From NCBI GenBank assembly GCA_958510875.1, contig OY294067.1:34336912-34400911 (forward strand): a stretch of 64,000 nt of DNA, given 5' to 3'. A program made the translations under genes and the position numbers. The notes under the pieces are model-generated. The model was not told the DNA's origin and searched no databases. It saw nothing but the letters and a program-made list of their open reading frames with translations. The stretch comes from Endomychus coccineus. Its lineage: Eukaryota > Arthropoda > Insecta > Coleoptera > Endomychidae. Positions 25,378 to 38,935 of this stretch are shown here, piece by piece. Every line of letters starts with the position of its first letter. The first letter of the stretch is position 1.

Positions 25378-26860
25378 TATTTTTTGAATAGTATAACATG
25401 TAGTTTTTGTGTTACAGGTCCCAGATAATTCCATTCTAGTACTGAAACCATGAATTTGAAGTTATAATATATTACTCCCTCTATGGGACAGTCTGTATAT
25501 TTGGGAATTATTTATGAGCGGAGCTACAATCGAATGCAATCTGTTAGTAATAAATTGTATGAGAGCCTATTTACGAAGTGGAAATGCAGTATATGTACTC
25601 TATGGGCACACAATTTTACGAGGCAAGTTTTAAAATAATAGTAGTCGTCCTGTATTCCAACTTGCCCGAGGGGGAGTTAGGGATTGCTTTTTATCCACTT
25701 GATGTGTTTTTCTGCGCCAGACTACGATAAGGGTCATTCAGGCAGTTTAAACCCCACAGGGTGGGGTAATCTGACTTCAACAGCGCACTGACAAACTTAA
25801 CCCAATTCGTAATATACATCTCTTTATTTTTATGACACTTTTTAAATAAACATGCTGGATGCGTGACGATAAAAACCCTATAATAATAATAGAAGGAAGT
25901 TTTCTCACAATAAAGCTATAAACTAGGAACCACCCTTGAACGAGGTGATTTCTAGTGGAACAAGGTCAGGCATGATAATACATTATCTTTAAGATTCCTT
26001 AGTTATTGAGACACATGAAAATAACGTTCACATTACATTGATATGTTAAAATGTCATCTAGATATACCAACTAGTATATACTATACACTGTATACAGCTA
26101 CAACAGCACGCATATACTAGACGTTATTCATTTACTCAGTTCTCCGTCCTCGTGCAGACGAAAGTTATATTTTTGAGCTAACTGAAAAAATTGACCTTTT
26201 CTGCAATACAACTCATACTTTAATCATTACAGAGTGAAGAGTAATAATTAAATTATGTGTGATCGGTGATATTAGCCTGTTTTTATATATGAGCACACCT
26301 GTATGTTTCATGCTTGGATCTAATCTAATAATTTAAGTATCGTCGGAGTTACCGATAATGACGACGCAAATGAAGAAAATGATGTTTAACATTACTTTCA
26401 TTTACTCGTACATCGATGTAAATATCAATAAATAATATGTTTTGAAAATAAAGTAATGTGTATTCGTTAAAATGGCTATCGGGTTACATTCATACTCTTT
26501 ACAGGGATTGTACCGCCCATTATACGTTTTTTATTATTAAATATAAAAATGTATATAATTGTTGATTGAAATACTGACAGTTGTGAAAACTAAAGAAAAA
26601 CTAATTATATTAATTTTCAATTAAAAATAATAAAATTGTAATTTCGGATGCTACAATAATTCAAAGATAACATACCTACAATGAATTGGTTACTTCATAA
26701 TGTCAGTTTTCACTACTGTCAGCAGTGCTCGGTGACAGCCCTTTTTTTTATGCATGACTTTAAGGTCAAGATCAATCAATTTATGACATAGCCTGAATGT
26801 CTTACTTTGTCTCTTGTTTGAACTATTCACACAAGGTCTCAAATAGGTGATCTCGACCAT
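25378..26860. other. No recognisable gene
   Basis: AT-rich DNA with only short chance frames and no clear repeat. Confidence 0.5.
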
Positions 26861-27230
26861 TAGTCCAGGCAATAAGCCGGGAAAAGGCCATAATAAAAAA
26901 AATATATAGTAAGCTAGAATTTCGAAATTTTTTTCGCATTTTGTTCCTAATACCCCATAGATTATTCATGACTATCAAGACCGCGGGGGTCGACCCCCCT
27001 AAAACGGGGTTTCAACTCCTCAGAGGAGCATTGTTACAAAAACAATCCAAAAGTTCAGAAAATCAATGAATTAAGAGCCGAAAATGACCCCTGGTATGTT
27101 TTTTCGATCACGATTCCGCAGTTAGTTTTCTCGGAAAACTCCGTCCAGATGGGAAATTTTGAAAATTCATATATAATATATAATTTTTAATGGATGACCT
27201 TCATGGTCCATAGAACATCATGCAAAAGAA
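26861..27230 (+). repeat. Left part of a TAGTCC foldback element
   Basis: Begins TAGTCCAGGCAATAAGCCGG and aligns over about 120 bp with the start of 2746-3289. A degenerate common motif (TTTTCGATCACGATTCCGCA then GTTAGTTTTC) lies at 27101-27135. No right arm was found. Confidence 0.6.
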
Positions 27231-28389
27231 ATTGTTTTGATTCGACTTACTGCGAAAAATTTAGATATTCCCCCCCTTGTATAATTCAGAAATATAGTGA
27301 TACTTACCAGCCATCAGATTGATAGCAGCTTGTTGTTGATGATTTTGAAAGAAGATTCGTATCTTGTAATATCTGTTTGAAACAGCTACGGTGTTAACGA
27401 TATTAGTCACATTTAATATAGTAAATTAGTGATAATCAAACTTTCAATAGTTATTTTATTTAAGTAGATCAAGTTGTTACGTATATTTATAGTAATTCAA
27501 TAATGGATTCAGCTTACATTTCTGTCAGTAGGTATATCTTCAATATATTTGCTACAAATAATAGCCACAGAGACCTATTACCTCATTTTCAATACATAAA
27601 TATTCAAATTCTACTAATATGTTCTAACATAGGAACTGTCACAAATTCGCAGAATTATTTCTTGACGCTTAAGAATTCAATCTTTAAAGGAGTGAAATCT
27701 CAAAATGTTTTCCATTATTTCAACGTGCCACAAAACCTATCTCACTTGATCTGTAGATCACTAGCTTCCTTCGTCCTCCTTTCGTTAACACAATAATGAA
27801 AACAACTACTAATTCAGATAATACATATCTTCATTATCCCCATCACTGGATGAATGTATGATTATAATAGACTCACTAGCTATTGTCCTCGAACAACACC
27901 ACTTTAAAGATCGGGATGAAATCAAAGATCTAGGAGAAAAAGAATTTACGATGCAATGGAGTTCATAATGATAGATTTATCCATGAAGGAACTGCAACCT
28001 CCGCCGAAACAATATGTGGAATAGGTTTTTCTCGTTTAAATCCGACGACAAGTCATATAATGAGCAAGTTTCTAGAACAAATATGATTTATGATGGAACT
28101 GAAGTAATAACTTAGATGGAAAATACTTCTGCTCTTAATAAATGACCGTGTTTTCACATTGTGGCATCAACAACTTAAATTGAAACGGTAATACAAAATC
28201 CTTACCATCTCAGACTGGAGAACTGCAACACGATTAACACTTCAATTTTACGGCTTACTGTTATTTTCCTCAAACTCAATTCTATTCATATATCCATCAT
28301 CAGGATAGTTTTGCTGAGATTGAAAACACACCTGATATAATAAAATATTTTTACTTTGTTTTCATATCACTTATATTATAGAACACTCT
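27231..28389. other. No recognisable gene
   Basis: Short frames only. The longest (27503-27796, 97 codons) has no family resemblance, signal peptide or splice context to support it. Confidence 0.5.
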
Positions 28390-30160
28390 TTATTGTTGCT
28401 ATAATTTCGACAACTAGCGTGTCATCTTCAGAATGATACGAAAAATAAATGAACATTCAGGCTGTGATAATAATCTAATTGATTATCTAGGATGTTATTG
28501 TCACTATGTTCAATACCTTTGAATGTTTTTATTCAATCTAGGATTTTAAACCTTCACGATGAAAATGCAATATATCAACTTCCTCTAATTTTGGGAAGGT
28601 ATGTCATATTTTTGAAATATGACTACATAGTGAAGAATCTTTTTCATTTACTCTAAAATATCTAAAATATTTTTTATACCTGGTTCCTATATTACGACCC
28701 GATTTCCAGATGTAAAAGTTATCACACTCCGAATATTTTAATTTATATTCTAGGTTTATTGAACTTATTTGTTTTATCTTCAGCATTGATCAGAATATGA
28801 GATAATTCATATGTTTCAACAAGATGGCTGCAATTTTTTTCCTTATGCAACCAAAATATGTTTCATAACGGAATAAATGTTTGTGAAGTTAATATATTGG
28901 TTCAAAATTTAGGGTGAAGAGGAAGTGTCAAGGTGTTATGCATTATTGAATTATATACTGCAAGTTTGTGGGTATCAGCAGTATAGGAGAAATAAGCAAT
29001 AGTTGTATGGGTGAAAGTTTATGTATGGAGCAAAATTATTTCACATTTAACAAAAATTACTATGAACAAACAAGCGGATGTGCAATAGGCTATCAACTCT
29101 CTCCTTTGTGGCCAATATTTTTCTAAGCGAACTTGAAACCTCCTCAAAATCAAAATTCCAAAAGTTTGGTATGGATATGTTGACGACATTTTTGCGATTA
29201 GAAGTAAAGATTTTGATTAACATGGCTTTTTGAACGCGCTTGATAGCAAGTTTGATTCACCTTGATTCACTGTCAAAATACAAACAGATAATCAGGTGCC
29301 TTTCCTTGATATTAATATTATAAAAGATGGTAATCACCTGGATTTTGACGCATACAGGAAACCCACTCAAACAAATAAGGTATACCCCGGCGAATTTAGC
29401 TACAACATTTAGATATAAAATAACTCGGTTTAAAAGTCTAGTTCATAGATTAATAAACGTCCCTTCTAGCCAGCAAAATTATAACAACGAAGTTGAGAAA
29501 CTTCAGCAAATCGAGTTGGACAATGGTTACCACCAAATCTTTGATCAATGATTTAATTTCTAAATAAAAAAGGAAATTGGAACGTAGCCAACTTACCAAA
29601 TTGAAGCCATCACCTTCAAATACTTCAATAAATTTCAAAAGTTTCACTTATCAGCGGGTGCCGAACATATTTTGAATACAGTTTATAAATCTACGTAATT
29701 TAGAAGGAATGGAAATGTATAAACGAAAAGGCAATTCATCAACTTATCTACAGCTAAGGGTAACACATTGTTCACATTATTATCACCAAATAGTATTTAA
29801 ACAGGCATATTTTGATTTATATTTCAGTCTACTTTGATGATGACTACTTGGTACCCGTAAGGTCATCAGTAGTTTAATAGTATTTTCAGTGGATAATGAT
29901 GATTATTACTTATCAATAGGGTGAAAGTAGGTATCTATGAATGTTTAGGGTGATACTATTATTAAGGTGTGTGAGGGTAAGGTCTAATTGCACCTCCATC
30001 TGTTGATTTTATCTTATTTTGACTATATATACATAACTTAAGATCCTCTATGTTCATGCATACTTTTGTATCGTTCTGAAGATGACAAGGTAGTTGTTGG
30101 AACAATGATATACGTTATATACAAACAAAGTAGAAGTGTTTTGTTCTACCAATATGACAA
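28390..30160 (+). mobile_element. Decayed Penelope-like element with inverted ends
   Basis: RT remnants near 29030-29200 read YFTFNKNYYEQTSGCAIG and a VWYGYVDDIFAIRS-like box; 29327-29551 matches the PLE region containing HRLINVP. The 29690-29900 stretch matches the PLE fragment at 50240-50480. The ends carry hammerhead-like sequences in opposite orientation (28402-28431 minus; 30076-30110 plus, degenerate). Stops and frameshifts are many. Confidence 0.7.
28402..28431 (-). ncRNA. Hammerhead-like motif, CTGAAGA form
   Basis: On the minus strand CTGAAGA, one T, a 4-bp stem (GACA/TGTC) with a 7-nt loop, then GAAATTATA. Canonical C3 and G8 are present; the GUH after GAAA is lost. Confidence 0.35.
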
Positions 30161-30206
30161 ATTATCAAAAAGTTATGGCTTCCATCCACCATCGACTTTT
30201 ATTTCC

Positions 30207-30800
30207 CTGACTAAACGTAGTAACGTGATGTGACTAACTCAGATCATTTAAAAGACTAAGACTAAACTACTTCTACAAATAAGTTAATAAGATTCACAAT
30301 AATTGCTGAAAATGACCACCGCCTACTGCAACGCATGCATCAATTCGTATTGACATCGATTCACAAACTCTTTCGAATTTAAATTATGTCTAATTAGTGA
30401 TGGCGTACGATTCAAATATCCTGTTTCATAGATCTTGCTCATTTTGGACTGGAATTTTGTAAGCTATTGACGTCAAATAATCCAAAGGATTCAAATCAGG
30501 TGATCTTTGAGATCAGGCTTGCGGTCCCGCTCTTCCTATCCAACTGTTAGGGTAATTCTCATCCAGAAATCGGCACGCAACCAAACTAAAGTGCAGTCCA
30601 AAATGAACAAGATCTAAGAAACAGGATATTAGAATCGTGCGTTATCATTAATGAGACATAATGTATATTCGAAAGAGTTCGTCAATCGATGTTAAGGAGA
30701 ATTGACGCATGCATATCGTAAATATTATTAACTTATTTGTCGAAGTAGCTCAGTCTTAATCTTACAAATGATCTAAGTTAGCCACATCACAATACAATTA
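30207..30800. mobile_element. Palindromic remnant of a Tc1/mariner/IS630-type transposon
   Basis: 30207-30470 recurs in reverse complement at about 30600-30800. Between and into the arms the minus strand has decayed fragments resembling the C-terminus of an IS630-family transposase (an RSPDL-like stretch, then LDYF, and a VNRCQYELMHA helix), with stops in every frame. Family assignment is tentative; the inverted structure is directly visible. Confidence 0.5.
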
Positions 30801-31596
30801 ATGAAAGACACATTTTATCACTTATTTTTCAAAATTCAACTAACAAAATTCCAACGCAGGTTTAACTTTAAACCCGTTTTCGTCCAAGACGGATGCTTTC
30901 AGCGACAAATACTAAGCGTACCTTTTCTATGTAAAATTGTATGGAGAATAGGTATGTTTAGTCAAAAATGTCATACAGTGTGACGCAAAAAAGTAATGGT
31001 TATTTCAATTCAGGTACAACACTGTCACCCTCTGATATAAAATAAAAAACTAAGTAAACATTTGAGTTTCTCATCACTAATACTCCCAGTATCCCGAATT
31101 TCGTCGAGTTGCCATGTTATTGAACAAAAATATAATCAAAAAATTAAATTGGAACTTTTTTTTGGACGCCCTGTATCTCAAGAACCAAGCCGTTGCGGAC
31201 CTATGTTCATGTGAACTTTTTCTCTTAAAAGTAGTCAAAGATTCATTTTTCAATGTTTGTACAAGTACCTAATAAACACCCTGTATATCACAATGATACA
31301 TTTAATCTGCAGAAGTGCACGAAAGCGGAAGTTGATGATCGACAGATCAGTTAAATTATTTGGTTTCCACTTTCACGTTAATAACTTCATAATGTACCTA
31401 TGCAATTTCCAGGTAATGTCAAATGAATCAATTTTCTATGACTTTGCTTTTTCTAACCGGCTTAATGAGATATCAAATTAATCGTCACCACTGCTTCATT
31501 CTTCAGACAGATAGGATTCAGGTATACTCTATTGATTCTTGTAATTTTTTGTAGCCATAGAAGTAATGACATTTATTTTTATAGGAATCATATGAC
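30801..31596. other. Upstream region of SP1, no gene recognised
   Basis: AT-rich. TTTTATAG just before the SP1 ATG could be a splice acceptor, which would place a 5' untranslated exon upstream. I see no convincing TATA box for SP1. Around 31160-31290 short CCCTGTAT stretches recall decayed transposon ends. Confidence 0.4.
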
Positions 31597-34500
31597 ATGT
31601 TTGTCTACGTCATGATTAAATGCTTAATTTTGTCTCTTTATGCAGTAGGTGTGAGTTATGAAACAGAGAAGATTGGGAACATTCAATATCAAAATTATTC
31701 TATCAATGGAGATGGAGGTAATCAAAACTTTACAACCGTTAATACGTCATTTGACGGTACCCACTTTACGCAGCAACAAAAAGAATTATTCGCACATCCC
31801 GATTCATCTTCGTTCGCACCTAAAGGAATAGATGCCTTCTATAATGAATCGACAGATGAAGATGGTAGTTATTGGAACACCACTGGTGTTGAGACCTCGT
31901 TTAATGATACCGACGTATCTTATCACGCTTCTAATGGAAATGCGGTTATACTTCAACAACAAGTAGAATTATCTTCAAATCATAATTTACCTCAGTCTGA
32001 AATATCAGAGATATTTTACGATATGGAAACTTATACATATATAGATGAATCAGAAGATGGAGTTCGAGGTTATCAAAACTTGACTACTACCAATAGCTCA
32101 TTTGATCATACCGACCCAACATATCAATCTACTATTGAAAGTATGGTTACAGATCACCCACAAAAACAGAGAATGGTTACTGATTTACCTTGGTTTAGAT
32201 CGCAAACCGTTGTGGATGCTGATATTGAGGAATATCCATATGTAGTATCGTTCCAAGAAAACTATGAACATGTTTGTTGTGGAACTATTATTGCATGGAA
32301 TTGGGTGCTTACTTCTGCTCGATGTTTGACTCACAATGGTCCCGTAATGCAGGTACACAATCCAAGCAAATTTGTCATTGTAGCTGGTAGAACGCATCTC
32401 GGCTCAGGACCTTTGCAACTCAAGCATCCGAAAACCTTCTTCGTTCATTATAAATTCAACAAGAAGATGTTATTGAACGATATCGCTTTAGCTGAATTGT
32501 TCACGTCTTTCATACCCTCTGAAACTGTAAACGTCGTCAAACTATCAGATCTGATCAGTAAACCTTTTGAAAATTTTACCACTTGTCGCACTGTTGGATG
32601 GACAACATTTGGCGAAGGTTCGGATGAAATTGAAGCAATTAACAGGAGAAACAGATACCATACTGGTAGGAGTCAGTTGCAGGTCCAGAATCTTCAAATG
32701 GTTATATTACCTCCGATATCAATAAATCAATGTAAAATTCTAACTAACGAAGAGTAAGTAGTTCCGACCTTTTTTTTTTCTGTTGAGAGGAAATTCTTGA
32801 TGCACACCGTCAGCTTTTATCTATCACTTCAGGTAGTGCAGGACTCACGCAAGTTTATTAGAGCATACCTGCTAAAACCTCTCATATCTTCATCCATATC
32901 CCGGGACCGTTTATCACATTGTTTCAGGATATGGACTGCGTCTTTCTCTTTGTTTGTCGAAGTTATATCGAACTGAGTTTCTTTTAATATTTAATGGTGA
33001 TATTTACGTTGATTGAACGTAAATATCTACCATTCGTAGTATACGTTGATGTTCACGTTATGTTTATACCGTAATATGGTTGATACCCAATTTTACGGTA
33101 TTTTGTCTTAGTGATTTATCCTCTGTGGATAAATTCCTATATGTTTCGTTTTTTACCGATGTTACGGTTTCTGGATTCCAGTACTCGAACACGTTATGGA
33201 TCTTTCCTGTGTGTATCTGTACCGAAATATTGTTTTTCCACAATATTAAGGTACCCTCAGTCTCAGTACTATATCGGTTCGTTGATATTTCCTGTCTGTT
33301 TCGTTTTAACCATGTTGTTCTGGTTTCTGGGTTTCCAGTACTCCATCACGCTATGGATGTTTCCTGTTATGTCTCGTATTGTACCAAAATATTTTAGTCC
33401 CAATATTAAGGTACCTGTGTGTCAGGTTAATCTGTTGGTCGATCTTTCCTGTGTGTTTCAGTAAGTTATCTATGATAGGAACATATGGTTCTCCGTATCA
33501 GCCGCAATCTATCCGTCACCTTCTTCTCAGGAACATGTGACTGGGAGACCCACATTCTATCCAGGGTCTGGGTGCCTGTTGGTCCGCGGGAGTATATCTA
33601 CTCCTGCCCTCGACCCTGCTGGCAACAGGGCCATGAGCATTCCCCTATCCGTCACCTGGGGACGCGCCTGGTTGCGGTTTTCAGGCTCCGCACAAGAGAA
33701 GAGGCTCCTGTTTTCCAGGAAGTAGTTCCTACCTAACAAATATTGATTGTACTATAGCAATGGAGATAACTCAATAGAATCCACCATATGGTTATAGTCC
33801 AGGAATTTAAGAAATTTTGTTGTCCGAATTTCCGCGAAGTCTAATTTTGGTCTATTCTTATGTATTTTGACACGCTGAACACGATAGCATAGTTTAAATT
33901 TGGATAAACCCTGTGCTCAAAAAACCAAAAATGGCCATTTTTCGATTTTTTGCGTTTTGAGACAAAACTATGAGTTGTATGAAAAAATTTTTAATTAAAC
34001 AAATTACTATTATTATTATTAATTAAGTCGATTCGAAGTATTCGCCTAAGATAGTTTGTTTTTTAGCACATTGAAAAATTGAGTATATATCGAAGAGTTT
34101 TTTTTTTCATATCATGTTTCGGTGAAAGGATTGTATTTTTATTTCTCTTCTTTCGGCTTCTGGTATTTTGACCTACCTCATTATTTGGCCCCAAAATCGG
34201 TCATTTTGAAAAATCCGTATTTCATCAATTTCAGACGAAATACTTATTTTATAGATCTAAAGATAAATTTGTTCGAAAGATTTCATTATTCTGCACCTAA
34301 TATCCAAAATTCAAGTATGTTGGTCTAAAGACATTACTTCGGCGCCATTTCGAAAATTTTGGATCACCTAAATATTCAATTTTTTTGAGGTTAGAAATTT
34401 TTCACGCAACCCAAATTCTGGGTTCTATTAGATGCTTCTATAACGAGTATTTTAAGTTCAGGCAGATCGATTTTGGCTCAGTAGAAATGAAGCTATCTCA

Positions 34501-37500
34501 ATAAATGTGTTTGGGCATGTAGATGGTCAAATTTTGGCCCTATCGACAACAACCTTGGAGCAAATCACAGAGAAATACATCGATTATTTAAGTCTGAAAC
34601 AGCGTACATAGATTCGTTCACAATTCCAAGTTATAACGAATTTCATCATAAAAAACTAGCGCGGAATTTCATTTAGCGACAATAAACGAGCGTCGGTACA
34701 ATAGATTCCGCAAGCGAAATTATAGTTTTTTTTAATGAATGCTTAGAAATCCTTCTGTAGACGTGTATATGTGACCGTGACATGATGTTTTTATAAGGTG
34801 TTACATAACAAATTTCAATATTTAAACAAAAAACATAAGATTAATAAATAATTTTGTCCTTATTTCATATTTATATTTTTTTGTCTTTCACATTTCAAAT
34901 TTATTAATTATCTATATGTCTGATTATCCAGTAATAACAATGCTTACATAATGAGCTACAAGGTAATCCTTATCTTTTGCACGAGTATTTACCAGTAGAA
35001 TTTTTTTATAATCACAAGAGATTATTTTGATCAACTCTTTGGGTTGTGCCTTTTTTACTATTTGTATAGGAGTAAATTCATTCGGACTATTTCTCCAACC
35101 CTATTTCGTTGGATCAATGGTTTCATTACCGATTCAGACTTGAACTAGGTAATACACCCTAAAAATATGTTGCTTTGCAGCATCGTCGTATTTTCATATG
35201 GTTACCTTGTAATGCCTTGGCATAATGTAAATGTCCACTGACATGAATGAAACATTGGGAGTATTTTGTTAGCAAATTCCAATTGCCCGATCTTTCATAC
35301 TCGACATAAGATTTCAACAAGGTAACCATATGAAAATACGATAATGCTGCAAAGCAACCTATTTTTAGGGTGTACTACCAAGTTCAGGTTTGGACCGGTA
35401 ATGAAACCATTGATTCAACGAAATGAGGTTTGAAAAATAGAAAATAGAGAAAATGGACCTACTACTATACAAACAGTAAAAAATGCACGTCCCAATGAAT
35501 CGATCAAAATAATCTCTTGTGGTTGTGAAAAATATTGTACTAGTAAATGTTAGCGCAAAAAATTAGGATTCCCTTAATTATGTAAGCATTGTAAAAATAG
35601 AGACTCTTCTAATTGCCCCGAGCCAGAAGTCAGTATATTAAAAAATTTTGATTTTCAAGTGTTCTAAAATCTTCAAAATGGCGCCAAAGTCATTTCTTTG
35701 GACCAAAATGCTTGAATTTTGGATATTAGGTGCAGAATAATGAAATCATTCGAATGATTTAGAAATTCGTCAGATACGGATTTTTCGAAATGGCCGATTT
35801 TGGCGCCAAAAACTAAGGTACGTCAAAATACCTGGAACCGAAAGAAGAGAAATGAAAATACTATCTTTTCATCAAAAGAGAATGAGAAAAAAAACTCTTT
35901 AACATACACTCAATTTTTCAATATGCTAAAAAAGACACTAATTGGGCTATATCTTGGGCCCACGATCTCGAATCGACTTGGCACCGGAGCCAAAACAACT
36001 TTTGTTCAAAAAATTTCTCATACAACCCACAGTTTGTCTCAAAACTTAAAAAATCGAAAATAGTCCATTTTTGAGTATAAAAAATGGCCATAGCACAGGG
36101 TTAATATAAATTTGAACTGCACCATCGTGTTCAGCGTATCAAAATACCTAAGAATATACAAAAATTAGACCTCGCGGAAATTCGGACAGAAATCGTCGAT
36201 TTTCCTCCTCAAATGACTGAACTATTAATTGAACGTAAATTAACATAAACAGTTGACCAGCATCTATTGCTCACAAATCCAATCAAAATGGAAGTTGAAG
36301 TTTCGAAAATAATAATTGAGTATTTATAACTGGAAAGCAAAGTTTAGTTTATTCAAAAATTTACAAATATTCTACAACGAAAACTTGAAGCACTTCTCAG
36401 CTCTCCTGTAATAACTAAAGACCCTAAAGAATCTAAAGGACTTGACCATATATGAAGTTCTCTTATAACCTACTACCAAATCTCGAATATTACAATGAAA
36501 TCAGTAATAAAAATCATCTTATCAGAAATTGTTCCAAACTTAAATACAAATAGTCCTTGTGACTTTCCTCTTAAGTGAGGTTATATGCTGTTTATGTTAT
36601 GCACTTATGAGATTTTTCGTATATTAATTCCTTAGTCATTGCTGTCAAATATCCATTGTTCATTTCAATACTCCTTATTTTATCAACTCTTTCTAAAGAC
36701 TGGGTTTCTTGAGCGAAATAGAAACCTATATGTAACATGGAGTGAAAAGCTACAAATATTCAAAAATAATTCTATTGTTATAATTTATTAGTGGAGGTCT
36801 AGGAAGTTTATTGTTGATCAATTTTCAATTTCTGATATGAATTCGATTTTCTGAATGAATATCATTGAGATTGTTATGGATATTTGTGAATTTCTCTCCG
36901 TTCCCGGTGGAACACCTTATAATTTCGTCTAATACATAAATGTGCCAAAATATACATTTGTATTATGAATTGAACGTTATTGAAGTCGAAATTGTAATAA
37001 ACAATTATCAGTTTCTATTAAAATCATATTTTAAAGACTTTAGAATGTTTACTGTTCACTGAATATCCTAATATCGATCGATATAGTTGATTATAAATTA
37101 GAAATCATCTCAACAGCCTTTCATTCCAGATGGATAACTCCTAACCATTTGTGCACCCAGCTTGGCACACGTAAAAGTGTGTCATGTGGGAGTGATGCTG
37201 GTGGACCACTTATGTGCGGGGACACACAATATGGTGTTGTTTCCTGGGGCATGGGATGTGTGAATTCGTCGCTTCCAGGCATATTTTCGAGAGTTGCCAC
37301 ATATAGGCAATGGATAACTCATGTTCAAGCTGGTTTTCATCATGATTCGATACGAAGTGCAGCAGTGCAGAGATACAGCCTTCCATACACAACATTTTTT
37401 TTACATGTTGTAATTAAGCTTTGTATAGTGAATACACTTGTTTTGAGGAACTTTTATATTTGCCTTTGTGTTTGTTTCTGTGAAATGCATGTGACTTCCG

Positions 37501-37568
37501 AACCTTATCCTTATAGCTGCTATTACTATCAATCTGGACGTGCAATACACAAACTTATAAGAACTTAA
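31597..37568 (+). CDS. Serine protease homologue SP1, predicted inactive (two exons)
   Basis: Exons 31597-32753 and 37130-37568 join in phase 2 (donor GTAAGT, acceptor TTCATTCCAG) to about 531 residues. A signal peptide (residues 1-20) is followed by a roughly 180-residue acidic, N-glycosylation-rich region with three degenerate repeats (near 41-60, 89-112, 154-180), then an S1 trypsin fold from about 205. The usual I/V-V-G-G start is TVVDAD. His57 is replaced by Arg (TSARC, residue 242), Asp102 is kept (LLNDIAL, 295), and Ser195 is replaced by Ala (CGSDAGGP, 409). Such homologues lack peptidase activity; many insect ones are cofactors or decoys. A hydrophobic stretch at about 475-503 ends the fold's tail. 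The 4.4-kb intron is occupied by repeats. Specific function unknown. Confidence 0.88.
33165..33445 (+). repeat. Two degenerate tandem units of about 145 bp in the SP1 intron
   Basis: Both units contain GTTTCTGG..TCCAGTACTC, ACG.TATGGAT.TTTCCTGT, then ACC.AAATATT and CAATATTAAGGTACC. The copies are about 70-75% alike. A GC-rich, unrecognised island follows at about 33530-33735, unlike the AT-rich surroundings. Confidence 0.6.
33795..36224. repeat. TAGTCC foldback element in the SP1 intron, TTA duplication
   Basis: Left end TAGTCCAGGAATTTAAG, right end ATGACTGAACTA, flanked on each side by TTA. The long arms pair (for example TGTCCGAATTTCCGCG at left with CGCGGAAATTCGGACA at right), and a second nested inverted repeat lies at about 35100-35420 (AGCAACATATTTTTAGGGTG type). 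A frame at 35800-36063 is part of the arm, not a gene. The left half is shared with the partial element at 37739. Confidence 0.85.
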
Positions 37569-37738
37569 AGTGGTCGTGAACTATTAAATTCACGCACCTC
37601 GACAATTTAACGCTAAACAGACGATTTTTCGAATCCTTATGCCACAAGCTTCAAAATATGTGTACAATTTTGACTCGACATTATGACTTAATAATTACTA
37701 TGGCAACTAGAGCACATCCAACCATTCCGGACAATCTA

Positions 37739-38935
37739 ATAGTCCAGGTATTTAAGACATTTTTTTGTCCGAATTTCGGCGAGTTCTAATTTTGGTCTAT
37801 TCTTTTGTATTTTGATGCGCTGAACGATGATGTAGTTTAAATTTGGATTAACCTTGTGCTCAAAAAACTATGTCCATTTTTCAATTTTCTGCATTTTGAG
37901 ACAAAACTATGGGATGCATGAAAAAATGTTCGGAACAACAGTTGTTGGAAAAATTAAAACGCAAATTTTTGGCTTCAGTTCGAAGTCGCTTCGAAGTCGT
38001 AGACCCAAGTCTTTTTGGTACATTGAAAAATTGAGTATATGTCAGACAGTTTTTGTTTTTTTCGTATTCGGTTCTGATGAAAAGATAGTATTTTCATTTC
38101 TTTTTTTTCGGTTTTTGGTATTTTGACCTAGCTCAATTTGTGGCGCCAAAATCGGCCATTTTGAAAAATCCTTATTTCAAGAATTTCAAACGAAATCCTT
38201 ATGTTATCAATCCAAAACCAAAATCATTCGGAATAGTCTACTATTCTGAACCTAATACCCAAAATTTAAGCATTTTCGTTCAAAGACATAACTTTGGGGC
38301 CATTTTGAAAATTTTGGACCGAAAAATCCAAATATTTTGACGTTATGAATTTTTTACTGAATCTAAATAGTAGGTGCTATTAGAAGTTTTCGTATCAAGT
38401 ATCTGCAGCCCAAGCATATTGATTTGGGTAGAATAGGAGTGTTTTGAATTCTAGAGGGCCAAATTTTGGGCCTATCGACAAGAAACCTATTATCAAATTA
38501 CAGAGATGTACATCGGCTATTTAGGTTCTGAACAGTGCACGGTAATTCGTTCACAATTCCAAGTTATAACGAATTACATCATAAAAACTAGCGCGGAATT
38601 TCATTCAGAGGCAATGAGCGAGCGTCGGTACATAGATTGCCCGCACGAAATTGTAGTTTTTCAATATTTTAAAATGCACCTGAATACAATCGTTTTGTGT
38701 GAATGTGTGAGTGTATATAGACGTGTGAACGTGTATATGTGACATGATGTTTGCATAGGGTGTTAGATAACAAACTTTAATATTTAAACAAATAAAATAA
38801 GAATAATGAATAATATTGTTTTTTTTCACATTTATATCTTATTTTATTTTTTACATTGCAAAGTTTTATATTTTTCCCATTATTCATAACATAATATTAC
38901 ATTATAATATAATTTAATCTAATAACTTATAATAT
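37739..38935 (+). repeat. Left half of a foldback related to 33795-36224
   Basis: Starts TAGTCCAGGTATTTAAG and follows the left half of the intronic element for about 1.1 kb, down to the TTAATATTTAAACAAA stretch, with many substitutions. The right half is missing; another TAGTCC element begins directly at 38935. Confidence 0.75.

Noticed and set aside
35800..36063. A lysine-rich 87-codon gene
   Set aside because: It lies wholly in the right arm of a foldback element and has a mirrored counterpart in the left arm.
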